DNA of 64,000 nucleotides from Pedobacter sp. Leaf250 (GCF_920984735.1 NZ_CAKLBU010000020.1:28375-92374); one strand, 5' to 3'; positions 8,958-17,729 are shown, numbered from the stretch's first letter. Notes: a model not told the origin generated them from the sequence alone. A program made the numbers and translations.

Positions 8958-8967
8958 GTAAGTGAAG

Positions 8968-9207
8968 TTAGGTAAGTGATGCAACAATTTTTTTGATGAT
9001 TGCTAACGCTTCTAAATTGTTTTTATAACATTCGTCCAAACATCCTTGTAGCGTACTAGCGCAAACGTCCCTATCCTTACCTGCATTAACACAGTCGCGA
9101 TAATTTCCTCGGCATGTTTCCTTGCATACCTCAAGATTTTCTGGGCCTACCTTCGACAGTTCTTCAAATAATAGCTCTGTTTCTTTCGAAAATTCAAATT
9201 TTTCCAT
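8968..9207 (-). CDS. Small six-cysteine protein of unknown function
   Basis: 79 aa, not recognised. Predicted mainly helical, with no signal peptide or membrane segment. Six cysteines (28, 32, 39, 49, 56, 60) have the symmetric spacing C-x3-C-x6-C-x9-C-x6-C-x3-C, giving two CxxxC pairs facing each other as in a helical hairpin. This could form stacked disulfides, like CHCH-type hairpins, or bind metal; neither can be decided from sequence. It lies convergent to ypdA and in the same direction as the esterase gene. The dense, ordered cysteines and sensible start (Met preceded by an A/T-rich leader) argue that it is real. Confidence 0.7.
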   Translation of the reverse strand: MEKFEFSKETELLFEELSKVGPENLEVCKETCRGNYRDCVNAGKDRDVCASTLQGCLDECYKNNLEALAIIKKIVASLT

Positions 9208-9289
9208 AATTTTTTTATTTCGAAAATAATGAAAAAATGTAATAACTTCTTATTCTTTTTGATATAACTTATTGTCTTTTAAAGCCTTA

Positions 9290-10324
9290 TCAATTATCAA
9301 TTATTTTTGGAGTAGCGGGTATAAAATTATTGTCAATCACCTTTACCTTTAAAACATTGCTGATAAAATTATTAATTGCTGTTTCTACGCTAGGTAAATC
9401 CTTGGAAGTAATGTAAGAACCCAAAACATGGTTTCCAGCATTTGGGAAAGCGATTTTTCTTTTTAAATTTTCCGGTGTTCCTAATTCATTAAACATTTTC
9501 AACATGGCATCTACCCGAACAACAGGATCCTGCTCGAGCGTATTTTTGTAGTAGTATAGCATCAAAACCGGTTGTTTCACCTTTTTGAAAGTACTTTCTA
9601 ACATTGTACTTTCTATAAATTCCTGAAGTTCTACCAATGATTCTATTCTATAATTGGTATACCAATATTTTTTGTATTCTTCTGTTCTGCCGTCAACCCT
9701 GCGTTCATCGCTACCAACTACTTTTCTAGCGATTTGTAATCCCCATGGATTATTAAGCAACCAGGCATTTTTATCATTAATGGCTACATTGGGCGAGAGC
9801 AGAATTAAGCTGTAAATTTCTGGGTAGGTTGCAGCCAATTTCAAAGCTACGGTTCCGCCGGTTGAGGTGCCCACTAGAATAACCTTCTTACCCAGTTTTT
9901 TGCCGATGGCATAAGCCTGTTTGCTGCTTTCCCATAATCTATCGGCTGTAAAATGTTGCATAGGTGCAATGGTATCCACACCATGATCGGCCAGGCGGGC
10001 CAAATATAAATTTGCCTTTAAAGTTTTTGCTAAATTGATGTGAATGGGATTTCCCTCTGTCTTCGATGCAGAAAAACCATGTAGATAAACTACTGCATAC
10101 TCGGTTTGCTGGTGCATTGTATTGGCCCAAACAATTTCGGCTTCGTTACCGGGTTTGATTTTGTTAAGCTGCTCGATTGTTTGTACGTAATGATCAAGGT
10201 CATGTAAATCAGGCAGTTTGGCAAGTTCTGTATTGTAAAGCGGTCTTTTAGGCTTTGGCCCCAATAAATAACCCGCAACAAGTAACACCGAAATTCCTAT
10301 TAAAACTTTGTAACGCTTTTTCAT
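9290..10324 (-). CDS. Membrane-anchored alpha/beta hydrolase (esterase/lipase-like)
   Basis: 344 aa. An N-terminal hydrophobic segment (residues ~7-22 after KKRYK) acts as an uncleaved anchor or signal. The alpha/beta hydrolase landmarks are LHGFSASKTEG (oxyanion loop, ~81-91), GTSTGG with nucleophile Ser154, an acid candidate Asp266 (EQDPVV) and His299 (NAGNHVLGS). Probably a carboxylesterase or acylglycerol lipase in the periplasm or at the membrane; the substrate cannot be told. It is divergent from the polyprenyl synthase gene, with repeat copy C between them. Confidence 0.85.
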   Translation of the reverse strand: MKKRYKVLIGISVLLVAGYLLGPKPKRPLYNTELAKLPDLHDLDHYVQTIEQLNKIKPGNEAEIVWANTMHQQTEYAVVYLHGFSASKTEGNPIHINLAKTLKANLYLARLADHGVDTIAPMQHFTADRLWESSKQAYAIGKKLGKKVILVGTSTGGTVALKLAATYPEIYSLILLSPNVAINDKNAWLLNNPWGLQIARKVVGSDERRVDGRTEEYKKYWYTNYRIESLVELQEFIESTMLESTFKKVKQPVLMLYYYKNTLEQDPVVRVDAMLKMFNELGTPENLKRKIAFPNAGNHVLGSYITSKDLPSVETAINNFISNVLKVKVIDNNFIPATPKIIDN

Positions 10325-10430
10325 TTTAAATTAACCGTGATTAAATGTAAACTTTTGGATGAAACAAAAAAAAATTTTCTATTATGGTTTTTACATTGTG
10401 AGGGGTTTTGTTTGCAGCAATTGTTGTTAT

Positions 10431-10553
10431 CTAAACCTGATCGAAGCGGGCATACCGAGGCACAATCTATCAACAGGCAAGAAATAACAGCGGTATAAAG
10501 CGTAGAGCAGGACTGAAGATGTAGATGATTACTTCCATTCGTTTTCAAAACCC
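10431..10553 (+). repeat. Dispersed hairpin element, copy C
   Basis: Member of the five-copy family described under findings. It starts CTAAACCTGATCGAAGCGGG, continues with ATACCG (10452-10457) pairing with CGGTAT (10491-10496) around a larger loop, then AGAGCAGGACTGAA and the end motif ATTCGTTTTCAAAACCC. It lies between divergent genes. A 83-codon reading frame running through it on the minus strand is not credible as a gene. Confidence 0.65.
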
Positions 10554-10595
10554 TAATAATGACATTATCCATTACCTTTTTATGGGAAATTAACT

Positions 10596-10603
10596 TAAGT
10601 TTG
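10596..10603 (+). promoter_or_regulatory. Promoter -7 box for polyprenyl synthase
   Basis: TAAGTTTG fits TAnnTTTG exactly. It lies 22 bases before the ATG at 10625 and downstream of the alternative ATG at 10559, so transcripts from it could only use the later start. No strong -33 TTG was seen. Confidence 0.55.
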
Positions 10604-10624
10604 CAATCAAAATTTTTCGACTTA

Positions 10625-11596
10625 ATGCCGGGAATCGATCAGATAAAAAAACCTATAGCAGCCGATATTAAAGCGTTTGAAAAAACCTTTAAAGAATCTA
10701 TGCATAGCGATGCGCCGTTGTTAGATAGGATTACCCACTATATTGTAAAGCAAAAAGGTAAACAAATGCGGCCAATGTTCGTGTTTTTTGCAGCGAAATT
10801 GTGCGGTGGAATTACCGATTCTACCCATCGCGGTGCAGCCTTGGTAGAGTTGTTGCATACTGCCACATTAGTGCATGATGACGTGGTGGATAATGCTTAC
10901 GAACGCCGGGGATTTTTCTCGATTAATGCTTTGTGGAAGAATAAAATAGCTGTTTTGGTTGGTGATTATTTATTGGCTAAAGGGTTGTTGCTTTCGGTAA
11001 ACAATAACGAACATAAATTGTTACAGATAGTGTCTGAAGCAGTGAAACAGATGAGTGAGGGAGAGTTGTTGCAGGTAGAAAAGGTGCGAAAAATGGATAT
11101 TTCGGAGGAATTATATTTTGATGTAATTCGCCAGAAAACCGCCTCTTTGATTGCCTCATGTTGTGCTGCGGGTGCAGCATCGGCAGGAGCAGATGATGAA
11201 ACGATAGAAAAAATGCGTTTGTTCGGAGAGAAAGTGGGTATTGCCTTTCAGATTAAAGATGATACTTTCGACTTTGGGACAGATGATGTTGGCAAACCTT
11301 TAGGCATTGATATTAAGGAAAAGAAAGTAACCTTGCCATTGATTTATGCTTTAAACAAAGCCGAGAAATCTGAGCGGAAAAAGGTCATTAACCTGGTAAA
11401 AAACCACCAGGATGATCCGGTTAAAATTCAGCAGATTATTGATTTTGTGAATGCACAGGAGGGCGTTTATTATGCCAACCAGAAAATGCTGGAATACCAG
11501 AATGCAGCATTCGATATTTTACATCAGTTTGAAGCCGGAGAGGCCAGAATTGGTCTTGAACAATTAGTACTTTACACTACCGAACGTAAAAAATAA
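10625..11596 (+). CDS. Polyprenyl synthetase (long-chain isoprenyl diphosphate synthase)
   Basis: Adds isopentenyl units to an allylic diphosphate to make the isoprenoid tail, probably of menaquinone. From 10625 the protein has 323 aa, the usual size. Both aspartate-rich motifs are visible: HDDVVDNAYERRG (Asp85, 86, 89) and KDDTFDF (Asp212, 213, 216), with GKQMRP (~45-50) binding diphosphate. Small residues before the first DDxxD suggest a long-chain product (hepta- to octaprenyl; inference). An ATG at 10559 in the same frame lies upstream of the promoter box, so the shorter form is chosen. The stop overlaps the TerC start by one base (taATG), so the two are translationally coupled. Confidence 0.93.
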   Translation: MPGIDQIKKPIAADIKAFEKTFKESMHSDAPLLDRITHYIVKQKGKQMRPMFVFFAAKLCGGITDSTHRGAALVELLHTATLVHDDVVDNAYERRGFFSINALWKNKIAVLVGDYLLAKGLLLSVNNNEHKLLQIVSEAVKQMSEGELLQVEKVRKMDISEELYFDVIRQKTASLIASCCAAGAASAGADDETIEKMRLFGEKVGIAFQIKDDTFDFGTDDVGKPLGIDIKEKKVTLPLIYALNKAEKSERKKVINLVKNHQDDPVKIQQIIDFVNAQEGVYYANQKMLEYQNAAFDILHQFEAGEARIGLEQLVLYTTERKK

Positions 11597-12642
11597 TGAG
11601 CAGCGAATTACTCTTCAGTTTAGGTTTCCTATTATTTATTGTACTTGTATTGGCCTTAGATTTAGGCCTTTTTAGTAAAAAAGACCATGTTATCAGCCTA
11701 AAGCAAGCTGGTATTATGAGTGTGATCATGATCGGACTTGCACTCGGTTTTTATTTCCTGTTACTTACCGAAGGGCACCAGCTTCATGGAATAAGAGATT
11801 TTGCACATCTAAAAGAAATTGTTGCCAGTCACCAGCATCATATCACCTTAAACCCAAATGATTTCGAAGCCAGTTTGTCTATGTACAGGCAAAATTTAGG
11901 ATTGGAGTTTTTAACGGGTTATGTAATAGAATACGCCTTATCAGTTGATAATATCTTTGTCATCGTACTTATCTTCTCTGCTTTTGCAGTAGAAGAAAAG
12001 TATTATCATCGCGTATTGTTTTGGGGTATTTTGGGTGCCATCATTATGCGTTTCATATTCATTTTTGTGGGTGCTGCACTAATTGCAAAGTTTGCGTGGA
12101 TATTGTATGTGTTTGGCGCATTCCTGGTTTTTACCGGGATAAAAATGTTTTTCAGTAAGGAGGAAGAGAAAATCGATCCGGAAAATCATCCTGTGGTGAA
12201 ATGGGCTTCAAAAATATTCTCGATCCATCCAAAATATGAAGGCAAAAACTTTTTCGTAAAAATTAATCATAAAAGGTATGTTACGCCTTTGTTTCTGGTT
12301 TTATTAATAGTAGAATTTACCGATTTGCTTTTTGCTGTCGATTCAATTCCCGCCATTTTCGCGGTAACGAAAGATCCTTATATCGTATTCTTCTCCAATA
12401 TTTTTGCCATTATGGGCTTACGTTCCATGTTCTTTTTACTGGTAAATATTATCCATAAATTCCATTATTTAAAAACGGGTTTGGCTGTGTTGTTAGCCTT
12501 TATTGGGGTGAAAATGTTGGGGCATAACTACCTTGAAAAAATTGGTTTCACTACCGAGCATTCGCTGATTGTGATCTTGAGTATTTTAGTAATTAGTATT
12601 GTGGCTTCACTGGTTTTCCCGAAAAAAGTGGCACATCAATAA
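11596..12642 (+). CDS. TerC/Alx family integral membrane protein
   Basis: 348 aa with about nine hydrophobic segments. Family signatures include YVIEYALSVDNIFVI (with the conserved Asp) and LLIVEFTDLLFAVDSIPAIFAVT (two conserved acidic sites in membrane). TerC/Alx proteins have been tied to tellurite resistance and to manganese export at high pH or during protein secretion; metal transport through the conserved Asp/Glu residues is the likeliest role (inference). It starts within the stop codon of the polyprenyl synthase gene. A hairpin follows at 12692-12735. Confidence 0.93.
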   Translation: MSSELLFSLGFLLFIVLVLALDLGLFSKKDHVISLKQAGIMSVIMIGLALGFYFLLLTEGHQLHGIRDFAHLKEIVASHQHHITLNPNDFEASLSMYRQNLGLEFLTGYVIEYALSVDNIFVIVLIFSAFAVEEKYYHRVLFWGILGAIIMRFIFIFVGAALIAKFAWILYVFGAFLVFTGIKMFFSKEEEKIDPENHPVVKWASKIFSIHPKYEGKNFFVKINHKRYVTPLFLVLLIVEFTDLLFAVDSIPAIFAVTKDPYIVFFSNIFAIMGLRSMFFLLVNIIHKFHYLKTGLAVLLAFIGVKMLGHNYLEKIGFTTEHSLIVILSILVISIVASLVFPKKVAHQ

Positions 12643-12691
12643 GGGTTTCAAAACATTTAATGTTTACCTAAGCTCATGGTCTTATTTTTCT

Positions 12692-12735
12692 TAAACGCCT
12701 CAGATGGTTAATTTTTTTACCATTTAAGGCGTTTA
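12692..12735 (+). terminator. Terminator-like hairpin after terC-like gene
   Basis: TAAACGCCT-CAGATGGTTA (12692-12710) pairs with TACCATTTAAGGCGTTTA (12718-12735) with a few mismatches around a T-rich loop. No long T-run follows, so it may act as a 3' stabiliser as well as a terminator. Confidence 0.6.
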
Positions 12736-12792
12736 AGGTTCAATTAAGCTTATAGATTTATATTTTCTTTAATTCCTAAGATTGTTAAAAAA

Positions 12793-12922
12793 GATTTGGA
12801 AAGCCAAGACAGTATTCCATTTTAATGTTCGCCCTGCTTTCCGTTTCAATCTTTTTGTAAATTGCTGTCAGACAATCAAAGTTGCTGCAACCAAAAAGTA
12901 TTTTCACTTCAATCAGGTTTAT
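12793..12922 (-). repeat. Dispersed hairpin element, copy D (inverted)
   Basis: Read on the minus strand it has the family order: ATAAACCTGATTGAAG at one end (complement of 12907-12922), a variable stem (CTTTTTG 12851-12857 with CAAAAAG 12892-12898), GAAAGCAGGGCGAA (complement of 12830-12843), and a TTTCCAAATC-type end at 12793. It occupies the otherwise gene-free 12736-13122 stretch. Confidence 0.6.
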
Positions 12923-13122
12923 AAACTTCGGGCGATCATATTTGGGCGGCTTTGAATTTCTCAAGTGGATTTCGCAAATTTTCGCAGAATTTAAATTATT
13001 AATTCTGTTATTATCACTTTAAATATGCGGGACAATATATATCGCAAAGCAAAATAAACGTTACAGCTTAGTAGCCAAGCGTAATTTTTGTATTTTCAGC
13101 GAATAAATCAGCAACCATAATC

Positions 13123-14571
13123 ATGAAATATCTTTTTTCAGCCGCACTTATTTGCGGTGCTTTATTTGCAAATGCACAAGACAAATTTGGCGATGTATTC
13201 GCAAAAATCAATACAGATGTTCAGCAGCATTCAAGAGCTTATCAAACGCTAAAAGAAGAAACTGAAACCATTGGGCACCGCTTAACCGGATCAGCAAATG
13301 GAGCAAAGGCAGAGCAATATGCTTTCGATTTGCTAAAATCTTATGGCTGTGAAGTAAAATTTCAACCTTTTGAAGTAGAAAGCTGGGCAAGAAAAACAAT
13401 CGATGTAGCGATTGGCGCCGACAAAAATAGCCTTGCCAAAATTAAGGCTGTTACGTTAGCACATTCTCCTGTAAGTGCAGATATAACTGGCGATATTGCA
13501 GATGCTGGAAATGGATTGGAAATAGATTATCAAACTGATCCCTCAAAATTTAAAGGAAAGATTGCTTTGATTTATCTGGGCGTTTTGCCAGGTTCACCGG
13601 CTGGAACAAAATCATTGCACCGATCAGAAAAAACAGCCATTGCTACAAAATATGGTGCAATTGGTGTAATTATTATCAATACAGTAAAAAATGGAGTGTT
13701 GTTAACAGGAACGGCTTCAGTAACAGGAAAATTAATACCAATTCCAGCAGTTTGTATCGGTTTGGAAGATGGAATGGCATTAAAGGAAAAACTAAAAACC
13801 CAAGTTCAAGTAGCGCATATCGCTATGACAAATTTTTCGGGTTTGATTAAAGCCAGAAACGTAGTGGCTACATTCAAAGGAACTGAAATGCCAAAAGATA
13901 AAATCGTTGTTGGCGGCCACTTAGACAGTTGGGATTTGGCAACCGGTGCAATAGATAATGGTATAGGTTCATTCGCGGTAATGGATATGGCCCGGACTTT
14001 CAAAAAACTGAATTTGAAAACCAAACGCACTGTTGAGTTTGTGTTATTCATGGGCGAGGAGCAAGGCTTATTAGGTTCTAAGGCTTACATCGATCAAGCC
14101 AAAAAATCTAAGACCTTGAATCAGGTCAAGTTTATGTTGAATTACGACATGACAAACGATCCAAAAGGGTTTTCAACATCCCGTGCTGAAATGAAAGATA
14201 TGTTTACTGCATGGGGCGATGATATTGTAAAAATCGATACGGGTTTTAAAAACTTGTTCAATGCTGGCGCAGGTTTGCATAGCGATCATCAACCTTTTAT
14301 GTTAGAGGGAATTCCAACAGGAGGCGGTTTTGGTGGTAAATTACCAAACAACTCTGGACCATTTTATCATTCGGATGGCGACTCGTTTAAGCTAGTTGAT
14401 GAGCAGGGTTTAAAAAATACTGTTCGTTACAGTGCCATGCTCACCTATGCTTTGGCCAATACGCCAAAAATTCCGGTTGGTGTACAAAGCGAAGAAGAAT
14501 TAAAAGCTTTCTTAGAATCTCAAAACTTAAAAGAACCATTAACCATTGCTGGCGAGTGGAGGTGGAAATAA
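13123..14571 (+). CDS. Secreted M28 family metallopeptidase with PA domain (carboxypeptidase Q-like)
   Basis: 482 aa. Signal peptide MKYLFSAALICGALFANAQ with cleavage after AQ. A PA (protease-associated) domain lies at ~110-235, inserted before the M28 di-zinc catalytic domain. Metal ligands visible: GGHLDSWD (His266), AIDNG (Asp278), GEEQG (Glu312/313), YDMTND (Asp342), FYHSDGDS (His416). This architecture matches carboxypeptidase Q/aminopeptidase-type exopeptidases acting outside the inner membrane. It appears monocistronic. A near-match promoter, TAATTTTTG (one base too long), lies ~40 bp upstream. Confidence 0.93.
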   Translation: MKYLFSAALICGALFANAQDKFGDVFAKINTDVQQHSRAYQTLKEETETIGHRLTGSANGAKAEQYAFDLLKSYGCEVKFQPFEVESWARKTIDVAIGADKNSLAKIKAVTLAHSPVSADITGDIADAGNGLEIDYQTDPSKFKGKIALIYLGVLPGSPAGTKSLHRSEKTAIATKYGAIGVIIINTVKNGVLLTGTASVTGKLIPIPAVCIGLEDGMALKEKLKTQVQVAHIAMTNFSGLIKARNVVATFKGTEMPKDKIVVGGHLDSWDLATGAIDNGIGSFAVMDMARTFKKLNLKTKRTVEFVLFMGEEQGLLGSKAYIDQAKKSKTLNQVKFMLNYDMTNDPKGFSTSRAEMKDMFTAWGDDIVKIDTGFKNLFNAGAGLHSDHQPFMLEGIPTGGGFGGKLPNNSGPFYHSDGDSFKLVDEQGLKNTVRYSAMLTYALANTPKIPVGVQSEEELKAFLESQNLKEPLTIAGEWRWK

Positions 14572-14598
14572 TATTCTACTACATTTATTTCTTTCACT

Positions 14599-14665
14599 AA
14601 CCGTCATTTCGATTTAATCGGAGCAACCTTCTTTGCTTCGTTTGTCCGGAATGACGGTTTTTTAT
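14599..14665. terminator. Bidirectional terminator / REP-like hairpin
   Basis: AACCGTCATTTC (14599-14610) pairs with GGAATGACGGTT (14648-14659), 11 of 12 positions, followed by a T-run at 14658-14663. It sits between convergent genes. The arm words (CGTCATTTCGA, GGAATGACGG) belong to a common Bacteroidota repeat type. Confidence 0.7.
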
Positions 14666-14708
14666 TCTAAATGCTAACCTTTAACTTTAAACTTTTAACC
14701 TTCAACTT

Positions 14709-15137
14709 CTATCCGCTAATATAGCTTTCCAATTGAGAAATTGTTTGTTTTTGGTCTGCGATAATAAATTTTACCACATCGCCGATTGACATCATACCTT
14801 TCACCTCGTTGTTTACTACAATAGGCAAATGGCGAATGTGTTTATCCGTCATTAATTCCATGCAATAATCAATAGAATCACTTAAAGTAATGGTAATCGG
14901 GTTTGGTGTCATAGCCTCCTTAATCAAGGTATCTTTTGAAGATTTTCCATGAAGAATGATTTTCCTGGCGTAATCGCGTTCGGTAAAAATGCCAGAGAGT
15001 TTTTCATTTTCCATCACTAAAAGGGCACTGATGTTTTTATCAGTCATTACTTTTAAAGCATCTAAAACGGAAATATTTTCAGGTACAGCAATAATTAGCG
15101 ACTGTTTAGTGTCGAGTAAGTGTTTAACGGTTTTCAT
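14709..15137 (-). CDS. CBS domain pair protein
   Basis: 142 aa made of two CBS domains only: the first at ~10-65 (ISVLDALKVMTDKNISALLVMENEKLSGIFTERD split over the repeat) and the second at ~75-135 (MTPNPITI, followed by the IRHLPIVVNNEVKGMMSIGD stretch). Such stand-alone pairs bind adenine nucleotides (AMP/ATP/SAM/NAD) and often act as energy sensors on a partner protein; no partner is evident here. The neighbouring ahcY handles adenosyl compounds, but it is divergent and a link would be speculation. Confidence 0.9.
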   Translation of the reverse strand: MKTVKHLLDTKQSLIIAVPENISVLDALKVMTDKNISALLVMENEKLSGIFTERDYARKIILHGKSSKDTLIKEAMTPNPITITLSDSIDYCMELMTDKHIRHLPIVVNNEVKGMMSIGDVVKFIIADQKQTISQLESYISG

Positions 15138-15244
15138 AATTGGTTTATTTGGTTAAATCAATTTATGAAATAATATCCTGAATATCAAAGTTTTGTTTAA
15201 TGTTGATGCCAGGTTTCTCAAAATAGATACATTTATAGCCCACC

Positions 15245-15350
15245 TAAACCCGATGGTACGAAAAGCCTCCAATTTTTTCTATTGGAGCTTGTAGGGACAG
15301 CGGGGCTGAAACAACCGAAGAAATGCTGCAATTGCTTTTCAAAACCTTAA
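15245..15350 (+). repeat. Dispersed hairpin element, copy A
   Basis: Clearest copy with B. It begins CCTAAACCCGAT, has stem CTCCAAT (15269-15275) / ATTGGAG (15283-15289), then AGCTTGTAGGGACAGCGGGG, CTGAA, and ends TGCAATTGCTTTTCAAAACC. It lies in the 320-bp ahcY upstream region, which otherwise holds only the promoter. Confidence 0.75.
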
Positions 15351-15401
15351 TATAAACACTCAATATTTTACATTCTGTAAACTAGCTTGCTCTTTTAATT
15401 A

Positions 15402-15433
15402 TTTGGGTTTCACAAAGCTATGCCGTAACTTTG
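15402..15433 (+). promoter_or_regulatory. ahcY promoter
   Basis: TTTG at 15402-15405 (-33 element) and TAACTTTG at 15426-15433 (-7 element) with 20-bp spacing fit the Bacteroidota consensus. The ATG is 25 bases after the -7 box. Confidence 0.75.
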
Positions 15434-15457
15434 TGCCACATTTAAAACAAATAAAAT

Positions 15458-16774
15458 ATGTCATCAGTAGAGACAACCTATATCCCTTACAAAGTTAAGG
15501 ACATTTCACTGGCAGAATGGGGCCGTAAAGAAATCGAATTAGCCGAAGCAGAAATGCCAGGTTTAATGAGTTTACGTACAGAGTTCGGTCCAACGCAACC
15601 GTTAAAAGGTGCTCGTATTGCAGGTTGTCTGCACATGACTATCCAAACGGCTGTATTAATCGAAACATTAGTGGCTTTAGGTGCAGAAGTTACCTGGTCA
15701 TCTTGCAATATTTTTTCTACACAAGATCATGCTGCTGCTGCAATAGCTGCTGCTGGTATTCAGGTTTATGCTTGGAAAGGCTTAAACGAAGAAGAATTTG
15801 ATTGGTGTATTGAGCAAACATTACACTTCGGCCCGGAGCAACAACCATTAAACATGATTTTGGATGATGGTGGCGATTTAACAAACATGGTTTTCGATAA
15901 ATACCCTGAGTTAATTGCTGCAATTAAAGGTTTATCAGAAGAAACCACAACTGGTGTACACCGTTTATACGAAAGAATGAAAAACGGAACATTGCACTTA
16001 CCTGCAATTAACGTTAACGATTCGGTAACTAAATCTAAATTCGATAACAAATACGGATGTCGCGAGTCATTAGTTGATGCCATTCGTCGTGCAACTGACG
16101 TAATGATGGCTGGTAAAGTAGCTGTTGTTTGCGGTTATGGCGATGTGGGTAAAGGTTCTGCAGAATCTTTAAGCTCACAAGGTGTACGTGTAATTGTTAC
16201 CGAAATCGATCCAATTTGTGCTTTACAAGCTGCAATGGAAGGTTATGAAGTTAAAAAATTCGCTACTGCTGTTAAAGAAGCAGATATTATTGTTACTACA
16301 ACTGGTAACCGTGATATTGTTCGTGGCGAGCATTTCTTAACCATGAAAGATAAAGCGATTGTTTGTAACATTGGTCACTTCGATAATGAAATCGATGTTG
16401 CCTGGTTAAACGAAAAATACGGTTCAACTAAAGTGGAAATTAAGCCACAGGTTGATAAATATACCATCGAAGGTAAAGACATCATTTTATTGGCCGAAGG
16501 TCGTTTGGTAAACTTAGGTTGCGCAACTGGCCACCCAAGTTTTGTAATGAGTAACTCCTTTACCAACCAAACTTTAGCGCAATTAGAGCTTTGGACTAAC
16601 ACTGATAAATACGAAAACAAAGTTTACGTTTTGCCTAAGTATTTAGATGAGAAAGTTGCTCGTTTACACTTGGAAAAAATTGGCGTAGAATTGGATGTTT
16701 TAGATCAACACCAGGCTGATTATATCGGCGTTCCGGTTGAAGGTCCGTTCAAATCAGACGAATATCGTTACTAA
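15458..16774 (+). CDS. ahcY: Adenosylhomocysteinase
   Basis: Hydrolyses S-adenosylhomocysteine to adenosine and homocysteine in the methyl cycle; cytoplasmic, NAD-dependent. It is 438 aa, matching the bacterial enzyme. Visible features: substrate-binding HMTIQTAVLIETL, the NDSVTKSKFDN stretch (catalytic Lys/Asp), the NAD loop CGYGDVGKGSAE, and the conserved C-terminus ending in KSDEYRY. It has its own promoter and a strong terminator, so it is monocistronic. Confidence 0.98.
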   Translation: MSSVETTYIPYKVKDISLAEWGRKEIELAEAEMPGLMSLRTEFGPTQPLKGARIAGCLHMTIQTAVLIETLVALGAEVTWSSCNIFSTQDHAAAAIAAAGIQVYAWKGLNEEEFDWCIEQTLHFGPEQQPLNMILDDGGDLTNMVFDKYPELIAAIKGLSEETTTGVHRLYERMKNGTLHLPAINVNDSVTKSKFDNKYGCRESLVDAIRRATDVMMAGKVAVVCGYGDVGKGSAESLSSQGVRVIVTEIDPICALQAAMEGYEVKKFATAVKEADIIVTTTGNRDIVRGEHFLTMKDKAIVCNIGHFDNEIDVAWLNEKYGSTKVEIKPQVDKYTIEGKDIILLAEGRLVNLGCATGHPSFVMSNSFTNQTLAQLELWTNTDKYENKVYVLPKYLDEKVARLHLEKIGVELDVLDQHQADYIGVPVEGPFKSDEYRY

Positions 16775-16790
16775 AAAAAGGCGGAAGTCC

Positions 16791-16805
16791 TAGTCGGAAG
16801 TCCGA
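16791..16805. repeat. Micro-repeat TAGTCGGAAGTCCGA, copy 1
   Basis: The same 15 bases recur inside the methyltransferase gene at 63682-63696. A related word series (GTCGGGAGTC, AGGAGTCTGAAG) lies in the uvrA tail at 3810-3834. Confidence 0.7.
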
Positions 16806-16817
16806 AGCTGAATATCG

Positions 16818-16849
16818 AAAGGGATGTGCAATTTGCATATCCCTTTTTA
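16818..16849 (+). terminator. ahcY terminator
   Basis: AAAGGGATGTGC (16818-16829) pairs with GCATATCCCTTT (16835-16846) with one G-T wobble, followed by TTTATTTT. Confidence 0.85.
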
Positions 16850-16923
16850 TTTTGATTGTCATCTTGAGCCTGTCGAAAGATTTAAATTTCCGTGCCTTCT
16901 GTGTTTCCGTGGCAAAAAATAAT

Positions 16924-17030
16924 ATTTTGAAAACGTAATTTCAGTAACGTTTCGGCAATTGTAGCCCTGCTGTCCACTTTACTCCTCCCGATGAAATATC
17001 GGAATCCGTGTTCGTTCCCATCAGGTTTAT
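16924..17030 (-). repeat. Dispersed hairpin element, copy E (inverted)
   Basis: On the minus strand: TAAACCTGATGGGAACGAA, stem CCGAT (16988-16992) / ATCGG (16998-17002), GGACAGCAGGGCTACAATTG, and a TTACGTTTTCAAAAT end. It fills most of the 314-bp ahcY to 17089 gap. A reading frame beginning at 17008 inside it would add 27 residues to the next gene and is rejected. Confidence 0.65.
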
Positions 17031-17088
17031 TTTACAAAGGATTGAAGTTCTTTTGCCAGCCAAAACCTACATTTGGAAAAATAATATC

Positions 17089-17424
17089 ATGAAAAACCTA
17101 GCCATCATAATACTTTTCACAGCCATTGCTTTTACCGCCAAAGCGCAAACTATATCTAAAAAATCATTGGCTAATCAAGAAGTTAAGAAACAGGTTGTAG
17201 ATATCGCCTGTGGCGAATGCCAGTTTAAAATAAAAGGCAAAAGCTGTGATTTGGCAATAAGAATTGATGGTATATCTTATTTTGTTGATGGCAAGAACAT
17301 AGACGATTTTGGCGATGCGCATGGCGAACATGGCTTTTGCAATGCCGTAAGTAAAGCCGAAGTTTCTGGGAAAATTATTAATGGCAGATTTAAAGCAAAA
17401 AACATCAAGTTGTTATCCAAATAG
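17089..17424 (+). CDS. Small secreted protein, DUF6370-like
   Basis: 111 aa. Signal peptide MKNLAIIILFTAIAFTAKAQ, then a compact domain with CGEC (Cys41/44), Cys53, Cys84 and His78/His81 in GDAHGEHGFC, suitable for a metal site or disulfides. The order DIACGECQFKIKGKSC, SYFVDG, GDAHGEHGFCNA resembles a Bacteroidota family I remember as DUF6370; its function is unknown. The 17089 ATG is chosen because it begins a clean signal peptide; the upstream extension lies in repeat copy E. Confidence 0.75.
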   Translation: MKNLAIIILFTAIAFTAKAQTISKKSLANQEVKKQVVDIACGECQFKIKGKSCDLAIRIDGISYFVDGKNIDDFGDAHGEHGFCNAVSKAEVSGKIINGRFKAKNIKLLSK

Positions 17425-17729
17425 CAATATATCTAAATTCATAAAAAAGCCTGCTTCAAAAGTAAAATTCTCTATTATTTTTGTCATATCCGCGAAGGTG
17501 GAAATTTTAATGCGCTATAAAAGCAGTTATCAAACTCTCAATTAAACTTGAAATGACGATTGCCCGAAAAATAATATGTTCAAAATAGAAAGATAAATCT
17601 GCAAGACCACTTCTTCACCCAAAAAAAATATTTTAAAAACTGTCACATTTCGGTTTTTGCTGTGTCTTATATCTGAAAATTGAGTTTAACTCCTCAATAC
17701 CAAACAAGCTAAAAAAACAAATTTCAGAT
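17425..17729. other. 305-bp intergenic region without a gene
   Basis: AT-rich with no good reading frame. A possible -7 box TATTTTTG lies at 17476-17483, but ~245 bp from the next start. No clear hairpin or repeat copy seen. Confidence 0.45.

Noticed and set aside
10321..10572. Minus-strand 83-codon reading frame upstream of the esterase gene
   Set aside because: It runs through dispersed repeat copy C, has Cys/Ser/Leu-rich non-protein composition and overlaps the polyprenyl synthase promoter region.
15245..15350. SAM/SAH-type riboswitch before ahcY
   Set aside because: The structured stretch is a copy of a dispersed element also found before unrelated genes, and it lies upstream of the ahcY promoter, so it would not be in the ahcY mRNA from that promoter.
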